64,000 nucleotides of DNA from JAUWTJ01 sp965603015 (GTDB lineage: Bacteria > Pseudomonadota > Alphaproteobacteria > M2410), in the NCBI GenBank assembly GCA_965603015.1, contig CBFDBJ010000003.1:36309-100308 (forward strand), given 5' to 3'. Numbering within the stretch: position 1 is the first letter of the stretch; every line of letters starts with the position of its first letter. The notes beneath the pieces were generated by a model. That model was not told where the DNA came from and ran no database searches. It worked only from the letters and a program-made list of their open reading frames with translations. Both the position numbers and the translations under genes were made by a program. Positions 8,958-18,054 of the stretch are shown one piece after another.

Positions 8958-9924
8958 GCTTTTCCGGTCTGGCCAACAGCAGACGCTTGCGGCCGTAGTC
9001 AACGGCAAACGGCGTTTGGCCCATCAGGTCCATGCCGAGCAGCATGGAGAACCGATCGGCGCGCCCGACGGTGAACTGCGCGAAAACCACCTCGACATCC
9101 TTCCAGACCTTTGAGCCGGCCTTCAGCGCCGGGAGGCGCACGATATAGCCGCGAATCGGATTGCCATTGACGCCGGTCATGGTGACTTGCTGTGCGCCTT
9201 CGAGGCTGACGCCCAGCTTTTTGTGCTCCGACGTCAGGATGGTGGTCATACTGGCGCCGGTATCGACCAGCGCGTTGAGCCTCTTGCCATTGATACCGGC
9301 TTTGACAAACAGGGCTTTCTGCTCACCCTCAAACCGCAAGGGAATGGAATCAAAATATCCTGGCATGCTGCGCGTCAGGTTTGTCGTCTTCGGATAAAGC
9401 ACCATCATGTCGCGGGGAAAATCAAAGACCACAACATGATTTGTCAGATAGTCTGCCCCAAGAATACCTGAGAGGGGGCGACGATAATAGGAATAGTAAT
9501 CGGGATACTCCATCAAATGAGCCGGGTCGAGAGCAAAGACGGCAGCGCGGACAGAGCCAAATTCAAGAATTTTCAAGCGGACAAGACCGTCCGCCGCAGA
9601 GACCGTGATGGTTTCAACATGGTTGTTCTCGAGCGCGTTTTGCTGCACCACGGAATTCCAGATCCCGCTGGATGTGGCTCCGGTATCCACAACAAATTCA
9701 AACGGCCCCTTGCCATTGACATAGACGGGAGCGGAAATTTCATTGGCGCCGTGGACGGTCATGGCCATCTCCGCCACGACTTTGGCGGGGTCCTGAAGCG
9801 GCACGTCTTCTGCAAGGGCTGACCCGGACAGGTCGGCGGCCGCGACCAGCACTGAAATCAGCACCTGACAACCCCGAAAGAGACGCGCGGAGCTCTCCCC
9901 CTTTTTGCAGGATTTGGCCTTCAT
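8821..9924 (-). CDS. Exported retropepsin-like aspartyl protease with two active-site motifs
   Basis: The 367-residue product starts with a probable signal peptide (hydrophobic core about residues 17-37, ending ALAED). It carries two clan AA active-site motifs in one chain: VVDTGATSS (Asp80) and LVDTGASMT (Asp221), each followed by a hydrophobic-GxD-like element (ILGADYL, LLGMDLM). Retropepsins usually dimerise from one-motif subunits. Here both halves are fused, as in pepsin. The last roughly 45 residues, beyond the fold, are encoded antisense to the GH20 gene and look like a read-through tail. The cellular substrate is unknown, and it probably acts in the periplasm. Confidence 0.82.
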   Translation of the reverse strand: MKAKSCKKGESSARLFRGCQVLISVLVAAADLSGSALAEDVPLQDPAKVVAEMAMTVHGANEISAPVYVNGKGPFEFVVDTGATSSGIWNSVVQQNALENNHVETITVSAADGLVRLKILEFGSVRAAVFALDPAHLMEYPDYYSYYRRPLSGILGADYLTNHVVVFDFPRDMMVLYPKTTNLTRSMPGYFDSIPLRFEGEQKALFVKAGINGKRLNALVDTGASMTTILTSEHKKLGVSLEGAQQVTMTGVNGNPIRGYIVRLPALKAGSKVWKDVEVVFAQFTVGRADRFSMLLGMDLMGQTPFAVDYGRKRLLLARPEKLNMVSRRDPRSQALVEAPEELQCSFPSAAREGLPCVVSPPPEAHR

Positions 9925-10037
9925 TTAGTCTTTTCCCCTGTTCGGCAACATTGCCCCCCGGCACGGCATTTCCCTGTCAGGTTAACCGACCGGTGTATTT
10001 GAGGCAACAGATCAACTCGCAGGCCGAAAAGCAGCGA

Positions 10038-11048
10038 TCAAACTTCCATGGGGATTTTGGGGCGGTAGAAGTTGAGGCGCAGGGCGTCGATTTTGCTGAT
10101 GAGTTCGGGGGCGAGCGGGCCTTTGGCAAGACCCTCGACCAGCTCCTTTTGCTCCTGGCGGTTCTTGACGCCGGTCACGACGGTGGACACGCCCTCCATA
10201 GAAAGAGAGTAGCGATGGGCCAGGACCGCCGGGTTTTCACCCAGTTCCTCGCACAAGTCACGCCACGGTTTGGCGCGAATATAATCCATCATGTCGGGAT
10301 CCGTGGTGTCGAGAAGCCGGTCCATTTTTGCGGTGAGCGCGCCGGCCTGGACGGCGCGAATGCCGATCACACCGACGTTATTATTGATTGCTGTACGGAT
10401 AATATTGCGCGGTTCGGGCGGCTCTTCATAGCGCCGGATGCCGCCGGGGCTGTCCATCAGGTTGGCGATGACCTGAACCGCATCAGGTTTTTGTTCGTGG
10501 CGCAGCGCCTGCATGACAAGCGAAGGCAAGCCAACACCGGTAATCCCCCACGCGGCAATCAGGCCCTTGGCCTTGAGTGCTGCGATGGCTGGCAGAAAGG
10601 CATCTTCGTAAGACCGCCACCGCGTGCACCACAGGTGCTGCGTGTCGGCGTTCTGCTTCATCTCGTAGTCTTCAGGAATAATCTGGGAATGCAAAAAGAA
10701 AATATCGGCCTGCTCGCGTTTCATAGTCTTCAGAGAGCGAACGATGGAGCGCTCGATTTTCTCCAACATCTTGTCTGCGCTGAGTGTCCCCGCATTACAT
10801 TTTGTGGTGATGCGCACGCCATCCGGCAGCTTGCCGTCAAACGCCTCGCCGATTACGCTTTCCGCCTCGCCCTTGCCATAGGACGGCGCCATATCGAGCA
10901 GGTTGATGCCCAGATCAACGGCTTCGCGCGCCGTGGCAATGGCCTCCTCGCGCGTGGTCTCGCCCCAGATCTGGCCAAGCCCGCCGCCGCCGAGCGCCAG
11001 TGCGCTAACCGGCCAGAGATTTCCAAGTTGTCGCCGTTCCATCATCAA
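10038..11048 (-). CDS. Aldo/keto reductase
   Basis: NAD(P)H-dependent oxidoreductase of the AKR superfamily, 336 residues. Visible features are the strand-one LGGGGLG, the catalytic Asp and Tyr in LDMAPSYGKGEAE, a conserved Lys in ITTKC, and FFLHSQ, which supplies the fourth tetrad residue. The substrate cannot be told from sequence. It lies 25 bp downstream of folD and is the last gene of the yggT-DUF167-folD-AKR run. The family call is firm, the physiological role is not. Confidence 0.88.
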   Translation of the reverse strand: MMMERRQLGNLWPVSALALGGGGLGQIWGETTREEAIATAREAVDLGINLLDMAPSYGKGEAESVIGEAFDGKLPDGVRITTKCNAGTLSADKMLEKIERSIVRSLKTMKREQADIFFLHSQIIPEDYEMKQNADTQHLWCTRWRSYEDAFLPAIAALKAKGLIAAWGITGVGLPSLVMQALRHEQKPDAVQVIANLMDSPGGIRRYEEPPEPRNIIRTAINNNVGVIGIRAVQAGALTAKMDRLLDTTDPDMMDYIRAKPWRDLCEELGENPAVLAHRYSLSMEGVSTVVTGVKNRQEQKELVEGLAKGPLAPELISKIDALRLNFYRPKIPMEV

Positions 11049-11073
11049 TCTCCTGTCGGTCGCCGAGGTCTAT

Positions 11074-11976
11074 CTAGTTCAGGGCAGAGGGTACAGGCAC
11101 GCCGGCGATGCGGCAAGCGGCGGCCACCGTATTGCGCAGCAGACAGGCGATGGTCATGGGGCCGATGCCGCCGGGGACAGGGGTGATCGCTCCGGCCACC
11201 TCTTTGGCGGCCTTGTAATCCACGTCGCCGACGAGGCGGGTCTTGCCCTCCCCGCGTTCCGGCGCATCGATCCGGTTGATCCCCACGTCAAGGACCAGGG
11301 CGCCCGGTTTAATCCAGTCACCCTTGACCATTTGCGGCACGCCGACGGCGGCAACGAGAATATCTGCCGTGCGGCAGAGGTCGGGCAGATCTTTGGTACG
11401 CGAATGCGCCATGGTGACGGTACAGTTTTCTGCGAGCAGCAATTGGGCGACCGGCTTGCCGACCAGGATCGAGCGTCCGATAACGACCGCATGTTTGCCT
11501 GTGAGGTCGCCAAGCGTGTCCTTTGCCAGCATCACGGTACCAAGCGGCGTGCAAGGGACGAGCCCCTCCTGGCCCAGCATCAACTTGCCGGCGCTCATCG
11601 GGTGAAGACCATCGACATCCTTTGATGGCTCGATGGTTTCAACGACTTTCTTTTCGTCGATGTGATCCGGCATCGGCAGCTGGCACAGGATACCGTGGAC
11701 AGAGGGATTGGCATTGAGATTTTTGACAAGCGCGATGACGTCAGCCTCGGGCGTGTCGGCGGGCAAGAGATGTTCAAAACTCTCCATCCCGGCTTCGCGG
11801 GTCTTGATGCCCTTGTTTTTGACATAGACCTGGCTGGCCGGGTCGTCGCCAACCAGAACCACGGCAAGACCGGGGGTCAAATCATGGTCTTTTTTCAGGC
11901 TTGCGACGGCGTCGGCGACACGGGCGCGCAGGCCTTCGGCAAATTCAGTTCCGCTAATACGTTTGGCTTCACTCAT
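11074..11976 (-). CDS. folD: Bifunctional methylenetetrahydrofolate dehydrogenase / methenyl-THF cyclohydrolase
   Basis: This enzyme interconverts methylene-, methenyl- and formyl-tetrahydrofolate in the cytosol, supplying purine and formyl-Met synthesis. The length of 300 aa is typical. The active-site segment YVKNK (Tyr51, Lys55), the Rossmann element VIGRSILVGKP and the C-terminal VPGGIGPMT are all present. Its 5' end overlaps the DUF167 gene by 8 bp, which implies translational coupling. A formate-THF ligase gene further right (36740-38494) feeds the same pool. Confidence 0.96.
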   Translation of the reverse strand: MSEAKRISGTEFAEGLRARVADAVASLKKDHDLTPGLAVVLVGDDPASQVYVKNKGIKTREAGMESFEHLLPADTPEADVIALVKNLNANPSVHGILCQLPMPDHIDEKKVVETIEPSKDVDGLHPMSAGKLMLGQEGLVPCTPLGTVMLAKDTLGDLTGKHAVVIGRSILVGKPVAQLLLAENCTVTMAHSRTKDLPDLCRTADILVAAVGVPQMVKGDWIKPGALVLDVGINRIDAPERGEGKTRLVGDVDYKAAKEVAGAITPVPGGIGPMTIACLLRNTVAAACRIAGVPVPSALN

Positions 11977-12286
11977 TAAATTGTCCGAGCCAGGCTGTCA
12001 GTATTTCTTCAAGCCGTTTTGGCTCTCCCTCGATCAGAATCATTTTGTTGCGTGACTGCTCACCGGCTATCACGCGCATGGTCGAGGGCGCAAGTCCTGT
12101 CTCTTTGCCGAGCAGTTTTATCAGCACTTTATTGGCTTTGCCGTTCTCCGGCGCGGCCGTGACGCGGACTTTCAGAGAAACCTTGCCATCTGCGGCCACA
12201 TAGAGCCCGGCAACCGCATCGGATGAGGATTTTGGCGTCACCCGGCAGGCGAGGCGCGCGCCCTTCTGGTCCTGGCGGAGAGGCAT
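11969..12286 (-). CDS. DUF167 (YggU-like) protein
   Basis: A small 105-residue cytosolic protein of the DUF167/YggU family. Family features are the LACRVTPKSS start, the central VRVTAAPENGKANK and the VIAGEQSRNKMILIEG block. The family is widespread, of unknown function, and is typically found beside yggT, as here. It sits 18 bp downstream of yggT and overlaps folD by 8 bp, so the three are very probably one operon. Confidence 0.9.
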   Translation of the reverse strand: MPLRQDQKGARLACRVTPKSSSDAVAGLYVAADGKVSLKVRVTAAPENGKANKVLIKLLGKETGLAPSTMRVIAGEQSRNKMILIEGEPKRLEEILTAWLGQFNE

Positions 12287-12304
12287 CCGCAGACCCTCTA
12301 CGGC

Positions 12305-12586
12305 TTACTGAAACAACATTGAAGCCAGCAACCACCATGCAACCTGCACGCCGACGATGAGAACGATGGGCGAAAGATCGAGACCACCAATGGGCGGAAT
12401 GACACTGCGGAGCTTTTTGTAGGCCGGATCGGTCATCTTGAAGGTGAACGTATGAACACTCCGCACGAAGGCACTGCCACTGTTAATCACCTGGAAGTTG
12501 ATCAACCAGCTCAGGATGACATCGGCGATGATGATCCAGACGTAAAGACGGACCAGCAGGTCTATGGCTTGGAAGGGAGACATCAT
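12305..12586 (-). CDS. YggT family membrane protein
   Basis: A 93-residue integral membrane protein with two hydrophobic helices. It contains FQVINSGSAFV and the family-typical TDPAYKKLRSVIPPIGGLDLSPIV. YggT proteins have been linked to osmotic or ion stress, but the molecular role is not settled. The start chosen is the ATG at 12586, which has GGAG 10 bases upstream. A longer reading frame to 12757 has no similarity and no ribosome binding site. It is the first gene of the operon leading to folD. Confidence 0.9.
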   Translation of the reverse strand: MMSPFQAIDLLVRLYVWIIIADVILSWLINFQVINSGSAFVRSVHTFTFKMTDPAYKKLRSVIPPIGGLDLSPIVLIVGVQVAWWLLASMLFQ

Positions 12587-12775
12587 TTTGCCGTTTCTCC
12601 TTGATTGGCGGGCTAAAGGGACATGTAGCGATTGATGCGGGCAACTGCAACCCCCGGGCCCCGTCCCGCCGGCAGGTTTCCGGGACAGGTCTTGCCATTT
12701 CCCGTCAGGCCTGAAAATCTTGCTCGCACGGCTCATTGATGTTGAAGTGATTGACATGTTTAGCCCTCCCCTTCA

Positions 12776-12905
12776 TGTCATCCCGGACGTAGCGATAGCG
12801 AAGATCCGGAATCTCGGGATGAGATCGGGGAGGAGTTCGCGCGATCCTGTCCCGCGGAATCGTGCCCTGAGACCCCGGGTCGCGCTTTGCTTGCCCGGGG
12901 CGACA
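12776..12905. repeat. Intergenic element with imperfect inverted ends (gtcatcccgg type)
   Basis: A roughly 130-bp segment is bounded by TGTCATCCCGG (12776-12786) and CCGGGGCGACA (12895-12905), imperfect inverted copies of each other. Similar ends bound 53223-53377, with a relative at 54762-54885. It lies in the 339-bp gap between yggT and the SDR gene and contains no gene. It is probably a non-autonomous mobile or REP-like repeat. The SDR ribosome binding site lies just outside it. Confidence 0.5.
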
Positions 12906-12925
12906 TTTATTTAGATGAGGGAAAC

Positions 12926-13663
12926 ATGACAGATCTTCTCGACTTCACAGGCAAGACGGTGCTCGTTGTGGGCGGCTCAAGCGGCATCGGCAATGGCATT
13001 GCACAGGGCTTTCGGGCCAAAGGCGCGACGGTTCATGTCTGGGGCACGAGGGCGAGCGCGGCTGACTATGACGGCGAGGAAGGCAGCGACCTTGAAGGAC
13101 TGTCCTACACACAGGTCGATGTCAGCTCCTCGCAAAATGTGGCCGAAGCGCCGCTTTCCTTCGACGCTCTTGATGTTCTGGTGCTGAGCCAGGGGACGGT
13201 GATCTATGGTCGCGGCGAGTTCGAGATGGAGGGGTTTGAGCATGTCATGGATGTCAACCTGACCAGCCTGATGGCCTGTGCGGTGCGCTGCCATGATCTC
13301 ATCGCCGCCACCAAAGGCTCGGTCATTACGGTCAGCTCGACGGCAGGGTTTCAGGCAACGATGGGCAATCCGGCCTATGCGGCGTCCAAATCCGCTGCGG
13401 TCGGCCTGACCAAGGCGCTGGCCAAGGCGTGGGCGCGCGATGGTATCCATGTCAACGGGATCGCGCCCGGGCTGGTCGATACCAAACTGACCAAAATCAC
13501 CACCGATAGTCCCGAGCGCCTCAAAGGCTCGCTGCGCGCGATCCCGGCGCGGCGCCTCGGCACGCCGCAGGACATGGCCAACGCCGCCCTCTTTCTGGCC
13601 TCGCCGATGGCGTCCTATATCTACGGGCAGACGATCATTGTTGATGGCGGGATTGTGCTTTAG
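12926..13663 (+). CDS. Short-chain dehydrogenase/reductase (SDR)
   Basis: A 245-residue classical SDR. The cofactor motif is GGSSGIGNG, and the active site has Ser in VSSTAG with YAASK supplying Tyr and Lys. The C-terminal VDGGIVL is typical. The start is the ATG at 12926, with GAGG close upstream. Longer frames run into the repeat element. The substrate is unknown. It resembles 3-oxoacyl-ACP-reductase-like and sugar-alcohol SDRs. It stands alone in its orientation, next to the glycan cluster. Confidence 0.88.
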   Translation: MTDLLDFTGKTVLVVGGSSGIGNGIAQGFRAKGATVHVWGTRASAADYDGEEGSDLEGLSYTQVDVSSSQNVAEAPLSFDALDVLVLSQGTVIYGRGEFEMEGFEHVMDVNLTSLMACAVRCHDLIAATKGSVITVSSTAGFQATMGNPAYAASKSAAVGLTKALAKAWARDGIHVNGIAPGLVDTKLTKITTDSPERLKGSLRAIPARRLGTPQDMANAALFLASPMASYIYGQTIIVDGGIVL

Positions 13664-13849
13664 GGCGCAGGGCTGGTCCTTCTTTTGTGCCTGACCGGCT
13701 TGCAGAACAGCTTGCTTGCGGCAAAAAGCCCGAGCTGCTATGGCTCGATTTCAAAGTTTCAAGGCGACGGGACATTGCAATTTGCCTAAAAATGAAGGCC
13801 CAACACGCCAGGACTTCAGTTTGGTATGATGACCACAGGGCTCACCACT

Positions 13850-14833
13850 ATGTCGCGCGGTAGAATTATTGGCGTGTCCACCGCGATTAGTCTCGTTACG
13901 CTGATCGCCCTCCTCCTCTATAGTGACCTGGGCGTCTTGCGAGGCATTTTCCTGCAAGCCGATCTGTATTATTTTTTATTATGTGTTGCAGCCTACCTGG
14001 CGATTGTTTTCTTCAGGGCCTGCCGGCTCCGGGTACTATTGCCTGCAGAGTCTCGCACGTCCCTGGCGTCCTGCTTTCAGCTCATTCTGGGTCATCAGAT
14101 GATTTTTGCCATTGCCCCGGGGGGCCTGGGCGACCTCGCCTTTCCAGCGATGGCCAAAGTGCAGCTCAAGATTGGATGGCAGGAGGCGCTCAACAATCTC
14201 CTCACCGTGCGTATTCAGGATTTTCTTTTCTTGAGTGTCATAGCGGGCATCAGCGCCGTGATTATGCTGACCGAGATCGGCGCCACAGTATCACTCCTGT
14301 TGCTCATTTCAGGAAGCATAATCTGCATACTGATATCAACACTGACGCCCGTCGCGTCAATGCTTCTGAACACTGTGATCCCCTGGGTGCAGAATAAATC
14401 ACATCAAATTCGAGCAAAGTTTCATTTGCCCGTAGATGCGCGCGAGAACACCTTTGTCAGCATCGACCATATTTCCGCCACCGCCCGCGCCCTTTCCATG
14501 GGCTTTACCGTCCTGTCATGGTTCGCAGCGGCACTTATGTTATGGATGGCGTTCTTGACCTTCGGCTTTGAGATCGCCGAATTTCACATCCTTATCCTTT
14601 TGCTCGGCCTCAATCTGATTGGAGCCGCCGCGATCTTCACAATAGGAGGAATGGGGATTGCCGAGGCGGGCCTGGCCGGCCTCCTCGTTGCCCTGGGCTA
14701 TGACAAGAGCAGCGCAATTCCTGTCGCTATGCTGGTCAGGCCAATGATTCTTTTCATTACACTCGGATTTGGAGGCGGCTACATTCCCCGCCTGCTAACC
14801 CTCACCAAACTGCCAGACCGAAACCCTGAATAA
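13850..14833 (+). CDS. Flippase-like membrane protein (lysylphosphatidylglycerol synthase TM / UPF0104 family)
   Basis: A polytopic membrane protein of about 327 residues with roughly eight hydrophobic segments. It has the family signatures LILGHQMIFAIAPGGLGDLA and GGMGIAEAG near the C-terminus. Relatives include the membrane part of MprF and proteins found with polyprenyl-linked glycosyltransferases. The start at 13850 has AGGG nine bases upstream; ATGs at 13826/13829 would add eight or seven residues. Its last 39 bp overlap the convergent methyltransferase gene. A lipid or lipid-linked sugar transport role fits the neighbouring glycosyltransferases, but this is inference. Confidence 0.8.
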   Translation: MSRGRIIGVSTAISLVTLIALLLYSDLGVLRGIFLQADLYYFLLCVAAYLAIVFFRACRLRVLLPAESRTSLASCFQLILGHQMIFAIAPGGLGDLAFPAMAKVQLKIGWQEALNNLLTVRIQDFLFLSVIAGISAVIMLTEIGATVSLLLLISGSIICILISTLTPVASMLLNTVIPWVQNKSHQIRAKFHLPVDARENTFVSIDHISATARALSMGFTVLSWFAAALMLWMAFLTFGFEIAEFHILILLLGLNLIGAAAIFTIGGMGIAEAGLAGLLVALGYDKSSAIPVAMLVRPMILFITLGFGGGYIPRLLTLTKLPDRNPE

Positions 14834-15475
14834 GGGCAAAGACAATGGCAGAGATGCACCCGAAACCAACGTGAACAGCTCCTTCACCTCTCGCTCGATC
14901 GCATAGATGTTGGTCTCGTGATAATGGCCGTCAAAGCCGGCGATCTTGCGCCCCAGGCGATACAGCATGTTTTCTGTCGGTCCGGAGATGACGAGGAGCC
15001 CACCAGGCTTCAAGGCCGTTCTTAATTTGACAAGTATCTCCACAAAATTGCTGTTGTGCTCAAGAGAGTCCAACGCAAATATCAGGTCATAGTGCGCCGC
15101 GGGCAAGTGCTCCAGGTTTTGCTCATGCGCATCGGGAATTTGCTTTGCCAGGAAGTTTCGGGCCACAGCCTCTTCTTCGACAAAATGATACTCCCAGTTA
15201 CCTGTCAGATGCGCCAGTTCTCCAACTGATGCACCAAAGTCCAGAACCGAAAGGCTCCGATTATTGCTACCTTCAGGGGGGTTGTTTCGCAGGCCGGTTT
15301 TCGCCATTGCCACGGCTTTGAACAACCGCCACCAGCTGACATAGGCTGCCAGGATATTTGGATGGCAATAAGACGGAACACAGGTTTCTTCCCATTCTTC
15401 AAAGTGGCCTTTTACATTAATGGCGTTGGCAAGCACCTTGCGTCTGTTTGATATGTGTCGGAACGCGCTAATCAT
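14795..15475 (-). CDS. Class I SAM-dependent methyltransferase
   Basis: A 226-residue predicted methyltransferase. Motif I is VLDFGASVGELA. The LIFALDSLEH and LKPGGLLVISGP segments correspond to motifs IV and V. It probably modifies a glycan or a lipid-linked intermediate made by the adjacent glycosyltransferases. The start at 15475 follows the GT2 gene by 44 bp. The frame is open to 15574, which would overlap GT2 and cannot be excluded. Its end overlaps the flippase-like gene by 39 bp. Confidence 0.78.
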   Translation of the reverse strand: MISAFRHISNRRKVLANAINVKGHFEEWEETCVPSYCHPNILAAYVSWWRLFKAVAMAKTGLRNNPPEGSNNRSLSVLDFGASVGELAHLTGNWEYHFVEEEAVARNFLAKQIPDAHEQNLEHLPAAHYDLIFALDSLEHNSNFVEILVKLRTALKPGGLLVISGPTENMLYRLGRKIAGFDGHYHETNIYAIEREVKELFTLVSGASLPLSLPLFRVSVWQFGEG

Positions 15476-15518
15476 TTGCTCTCTCACTTCATCCTGTTCG
15501 TATGGCTCTCGCCGGGTC

Positions 15519-16484
15519 TCAGAGTTTTCGCAGATCTTTGTGGATTGGCCTGGACGGTAAATTGGAAATGTCAAAATTCAGAAAATTGAACAACATTTGA
15601 ATACCAACCAGGAATGGCAAGGCAGCAAGCATCACTGTTCCCGTTGTCGCGGTTACGCCAGTTTCAATAGACTGCCCCCAGGCCGTCACACCGACCACCA
15701 GTCCAAACAAAGTCAGGCACGTTCCGGTTATGATCGATATCGAGGCAATCGAAAAGCCACGCAGGAAATAGTTATACATCAGTCGTTTCAGGAAGTTCCG
15801 GGCATGCAGGAACGGGAACGTCATCAATACCTTGAATTCACTCATGTTGCTGGTCTCTTCGGCATAGACACTCACCATGGGGATCTCCACAACCTTGCCT
15901 CTGACAATCGCCATTCGGAACAAGATATCGGATTCAAAGAAATACCGATCATTTAACTTGTTCAACTCCAGTTCATTGGCCACTGCGGCATGGATCGCGG
16001 TGAACCCATTGACCGGGTCGAACAGATCCCAGTAGCCGGTTGACAATTTTGTCAGAAAAGACAGCGCAATATTGCCCAACATTCTGGATCGGGGAATCTG
16101 CTTGATGGACGCCATATTGAAAAAGCGATTGCCCTTTACATAGTCTGCTTCGCCCTGAAGAATGGGGGCAATCAGATCGGGGATAATGGCCGGGTCCATC
16201 TGCCCATCACCATCCAATTTCACAATTACATCCATGCTGTCGTCGATTGCCGCCTGATAACCGGTTTTTGTCGCGCCTCCCACTCCGGTATTCACGGTGT
16301 GATGAACGACCGTGACACGGGGGTCCGTGGTGGCAAGGCGATCAAGGATCGACCCCGTTTCACCGGGACACGCATCATTAACACAATATATCCGGACGAC
16401 TTCATCACCGATGCGATTGACCACATCAGCAATGCTGTCAGATACCTTGAAACACGGAATGACAACTGCAACTTTCGCCTTCAT
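15519..16484 (-). CDS. GT2 glycosyltransferase (polyprenyl-phosphate sugar synthase type)
   Basis: A 321-residue family 2 glycosyltransferase with the N-terminal VVIPCFK fold and the nucleotide-sugar motif KLDGDGQMD (residues 89-97). Two C-terminal membrane helices lie at about 245-300. This architecture is typical of dolichyl/undecaprenyl-phosphate mannose or glucose synthases, which make the lipid-linked donor on the cytosolic face. It overlaps the GT39-like gene by 4 bp, so the two are translationally coupled. The likely pathway is donor synthesis here, then transfer by the GT39-like membrane enzyme. Confidence 0.87.
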   Translation of the reverse strand: MKAKVAVVIPCFKVSDSIADVVNRIGDEVVRIYCVNDACPGETGSILDRLATTDPRVTVVHHTVNTGVGGATKTGYQAAIDDSMDVIVKLDGDGQMDPAIIPDLIAPILQGEADYVKGNRFFNMASIKQIPRSRMLGNIALSFLTKLSTGYWDLFDPVNGFTAIHAAVANELELNKLNDRYFFESDILFRMAIVRGKVVEIPMVSVYAEETSNMSEFKVLMTFPFLHARNFLKRLMYNYFLRGFSIASISIITGTCLTLFGLVVGVTAWGQSIETGVTATTGTVMLAALPFLVGIQMLFNFLNFDISNLPSRPIHKDLRKL

Positions 16485-18043
16485 TGAATGTCCTCACCAA
16501 ATTCCTGCTCATCCGCTTGAACATAAAAATCAAACCCTTCAACGCTGCTCACTTTCCTGTACTTTTCCCAGAGCTCGGCAAATTTCAAATCCTCGCTATA
16601 AAAGGCCGTAAAATCAAATGGCCGATCAGCGATTGCATGCTGCACCTTGCGCCGGTCTACCAAAACCAGATGCGGAGAAAAGGTCTCGAGGGTCAGCATG
16701 ACCTCCGATCGGGCAAACTTTTCCAGCCCTTCGTCCCGCACGTGTCTGTCTGTCCTCGACTTGACGATGGCAGGGATAGCCATGTGGCTGTTGCTTCTTC
16801 CCACCCATCGGGCGCTCACCACTAAGGCCGTTGGAAAGCCGGGGAACGGGTGCGTTGAAAAGGCTGTGAAGGTGCGGTTCGCAGCAAGCTTCTCTACTTC
16901 AGCTGAAATTCGGGTTTGCCGCAGCTGCAGCGGGCCTGCCTCGCCGGTCTCCCGGATTGACCAGAGTGCCGCGGGCAGGCCAAACCCGACGAAGAGCATG
17001 AGCAGGATCAAATAGAGGATGCTCCGTGACGCTCTCGGCCTTATCACGCTGGATTGAAAGCTCCGGTCCGGCGCATTCGCTGTCGCCAGAATGCCAATGG
17101 CAACCGTCACGTAGACCGGGAACACATGATAGGTATATCCCTTGGACTGCCACAGAAAACTGAAGGCAAATCCCAGTGCAACAATCAGCAAAATGACCTG
17201 CTCCGAGGACAGGCGGAACCGGTTTACCGAAAGGATCGCAACCCAGGCCAGCAGAGCCAAAAACAGGGACTTGTAGGCGCCGATAATATCCATCTTCGCT
17301 TCATTGAAGCCCCAGTAAAGATCCGTAATAAGAGGAATAACCTCAGTCAAATAGGCCGGGGCAAAAAGCACTGTGCTGGTCAGAGCTATAATTATTGATA
17401 CGGCCAGGGCGTAATACTCAATCCAGGTGAACACCTTCAGGCCGGACCTGTACAACGAGTACAAGCCCATCACTGCGGGAATGAATAACAAGTAGGGCTT
17501 TAACAGGATACCGATTGCAGCCAGTATACCAGCGGTAATGGCTGATACAGCGCCCGGCGTGAGACCGCGCAACCGCACGATGTTAGTGGAGGCAAAGACG
17601 AGAATACAAAAGAGGGATATGTATTCGCGCTGCCCAAAATCCCGCCAGGCGAAGGCAAAACAAAAGAAGGCGATACAGCCGACCACTTGCCAGGCCAAAA
17701 GACAGTCTTCCTTGCGCCTTGTCATATTCAGATTGACGTAAATTTGGTACAGGCCTGCTGTGGCGCCAAGCAGAATAGCGACGCGGTAAACCTCATAGGA
17801 CGGTCGTCCAAGACCCTGGGCCAACCACACAACAGGGAGGTTCAAAAACCAGATAAACGGCGGATTTGGCTCTATGATATCCCGGCCATAGACGGCGCCT
17901 TGTGTCATCCTCTCGGCGCCAAACAAAATCCATCCGATATCATGATTGATGGGAACGTTGAATTGAACCAGTGTGCACACTAATATGCTGAGCAGCACTG
18001 CAAACACTCGCCAGTACGGGTCCACCCTCATTAAGAATGTCAT
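16481..18043 (-). CDS. Membrane glycosyltransferase, GT39/ArnT-like
   Basis: A polytopic protein of about 520 residues with around ten to twelve hydrophobic segments. An early acidic loop (INHDIGW) and a GRDIIEPNPPF stretch resemble the first periplasmic loop of GT-C enzymes using polyprenyl-phosphate sugars. The C-terminal 130 residues form a soluble domain. The start is uncertain. The ATG at 18043 lies 11 bases past the stop of the truncated GT2 frame, while the frame is open to 18088. It probably transfers a sugar from the carrier made by the neighbouring GT2 enzyme. Confidence 0.75.
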   Translation of the reverse strand: MTFLMRVDPYWRVFAVLLSILVCTLVQFNVPINHDIGWILFGAERMTQGAVYGRDIIEPNPPFIWFLNLPVVWLAQGLGRPSYEVYRVAILLGATAGLYQIYVNLNMTRRKEDCLLAWQVVGCIAFFCFAFAWRDFGQREYISLFCILVFASTNIVRLRGLTPGAVSAITAGILAAIGILLKPYLLFIPAVMGLYSLYRSGLKVFTWIEYYALAVSIIIALTSTVLFAPAYLTEVIPLITDLYWGFNEAKMDIIGAYKSLFLALLAWVAILSVNRFRLSSEQVILLIVALGFAFSFLWQSKGYTYHVFPVYVTVAIGILATANAPDRSFQSSVIRPRASRSILYLILLMLFVGFGLPAALWSIRETGEAGPLQLRQTRISAEVEKLAANRTFTAFSTHPFPGFPTALVVSARWVGRSNSHMAIPAIVKSRTDRHVRDEGLEKFARSEVMLTLETFSPHLVLVDRRKVQHAIADRPFDFTAFYSEDLKFAELWEKYRKVSSVEGFDFYVQADEQEFGEDIQ

Positions 18044-18054
18044 GCTGTACGCGT

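Noticed and set aside
9951..11186. Long plus-strand frame opposite the aldo/keto reductase
   Set aside because: Composition is typical of an antisense shadow and the minus-strand gene has intact family motifs.
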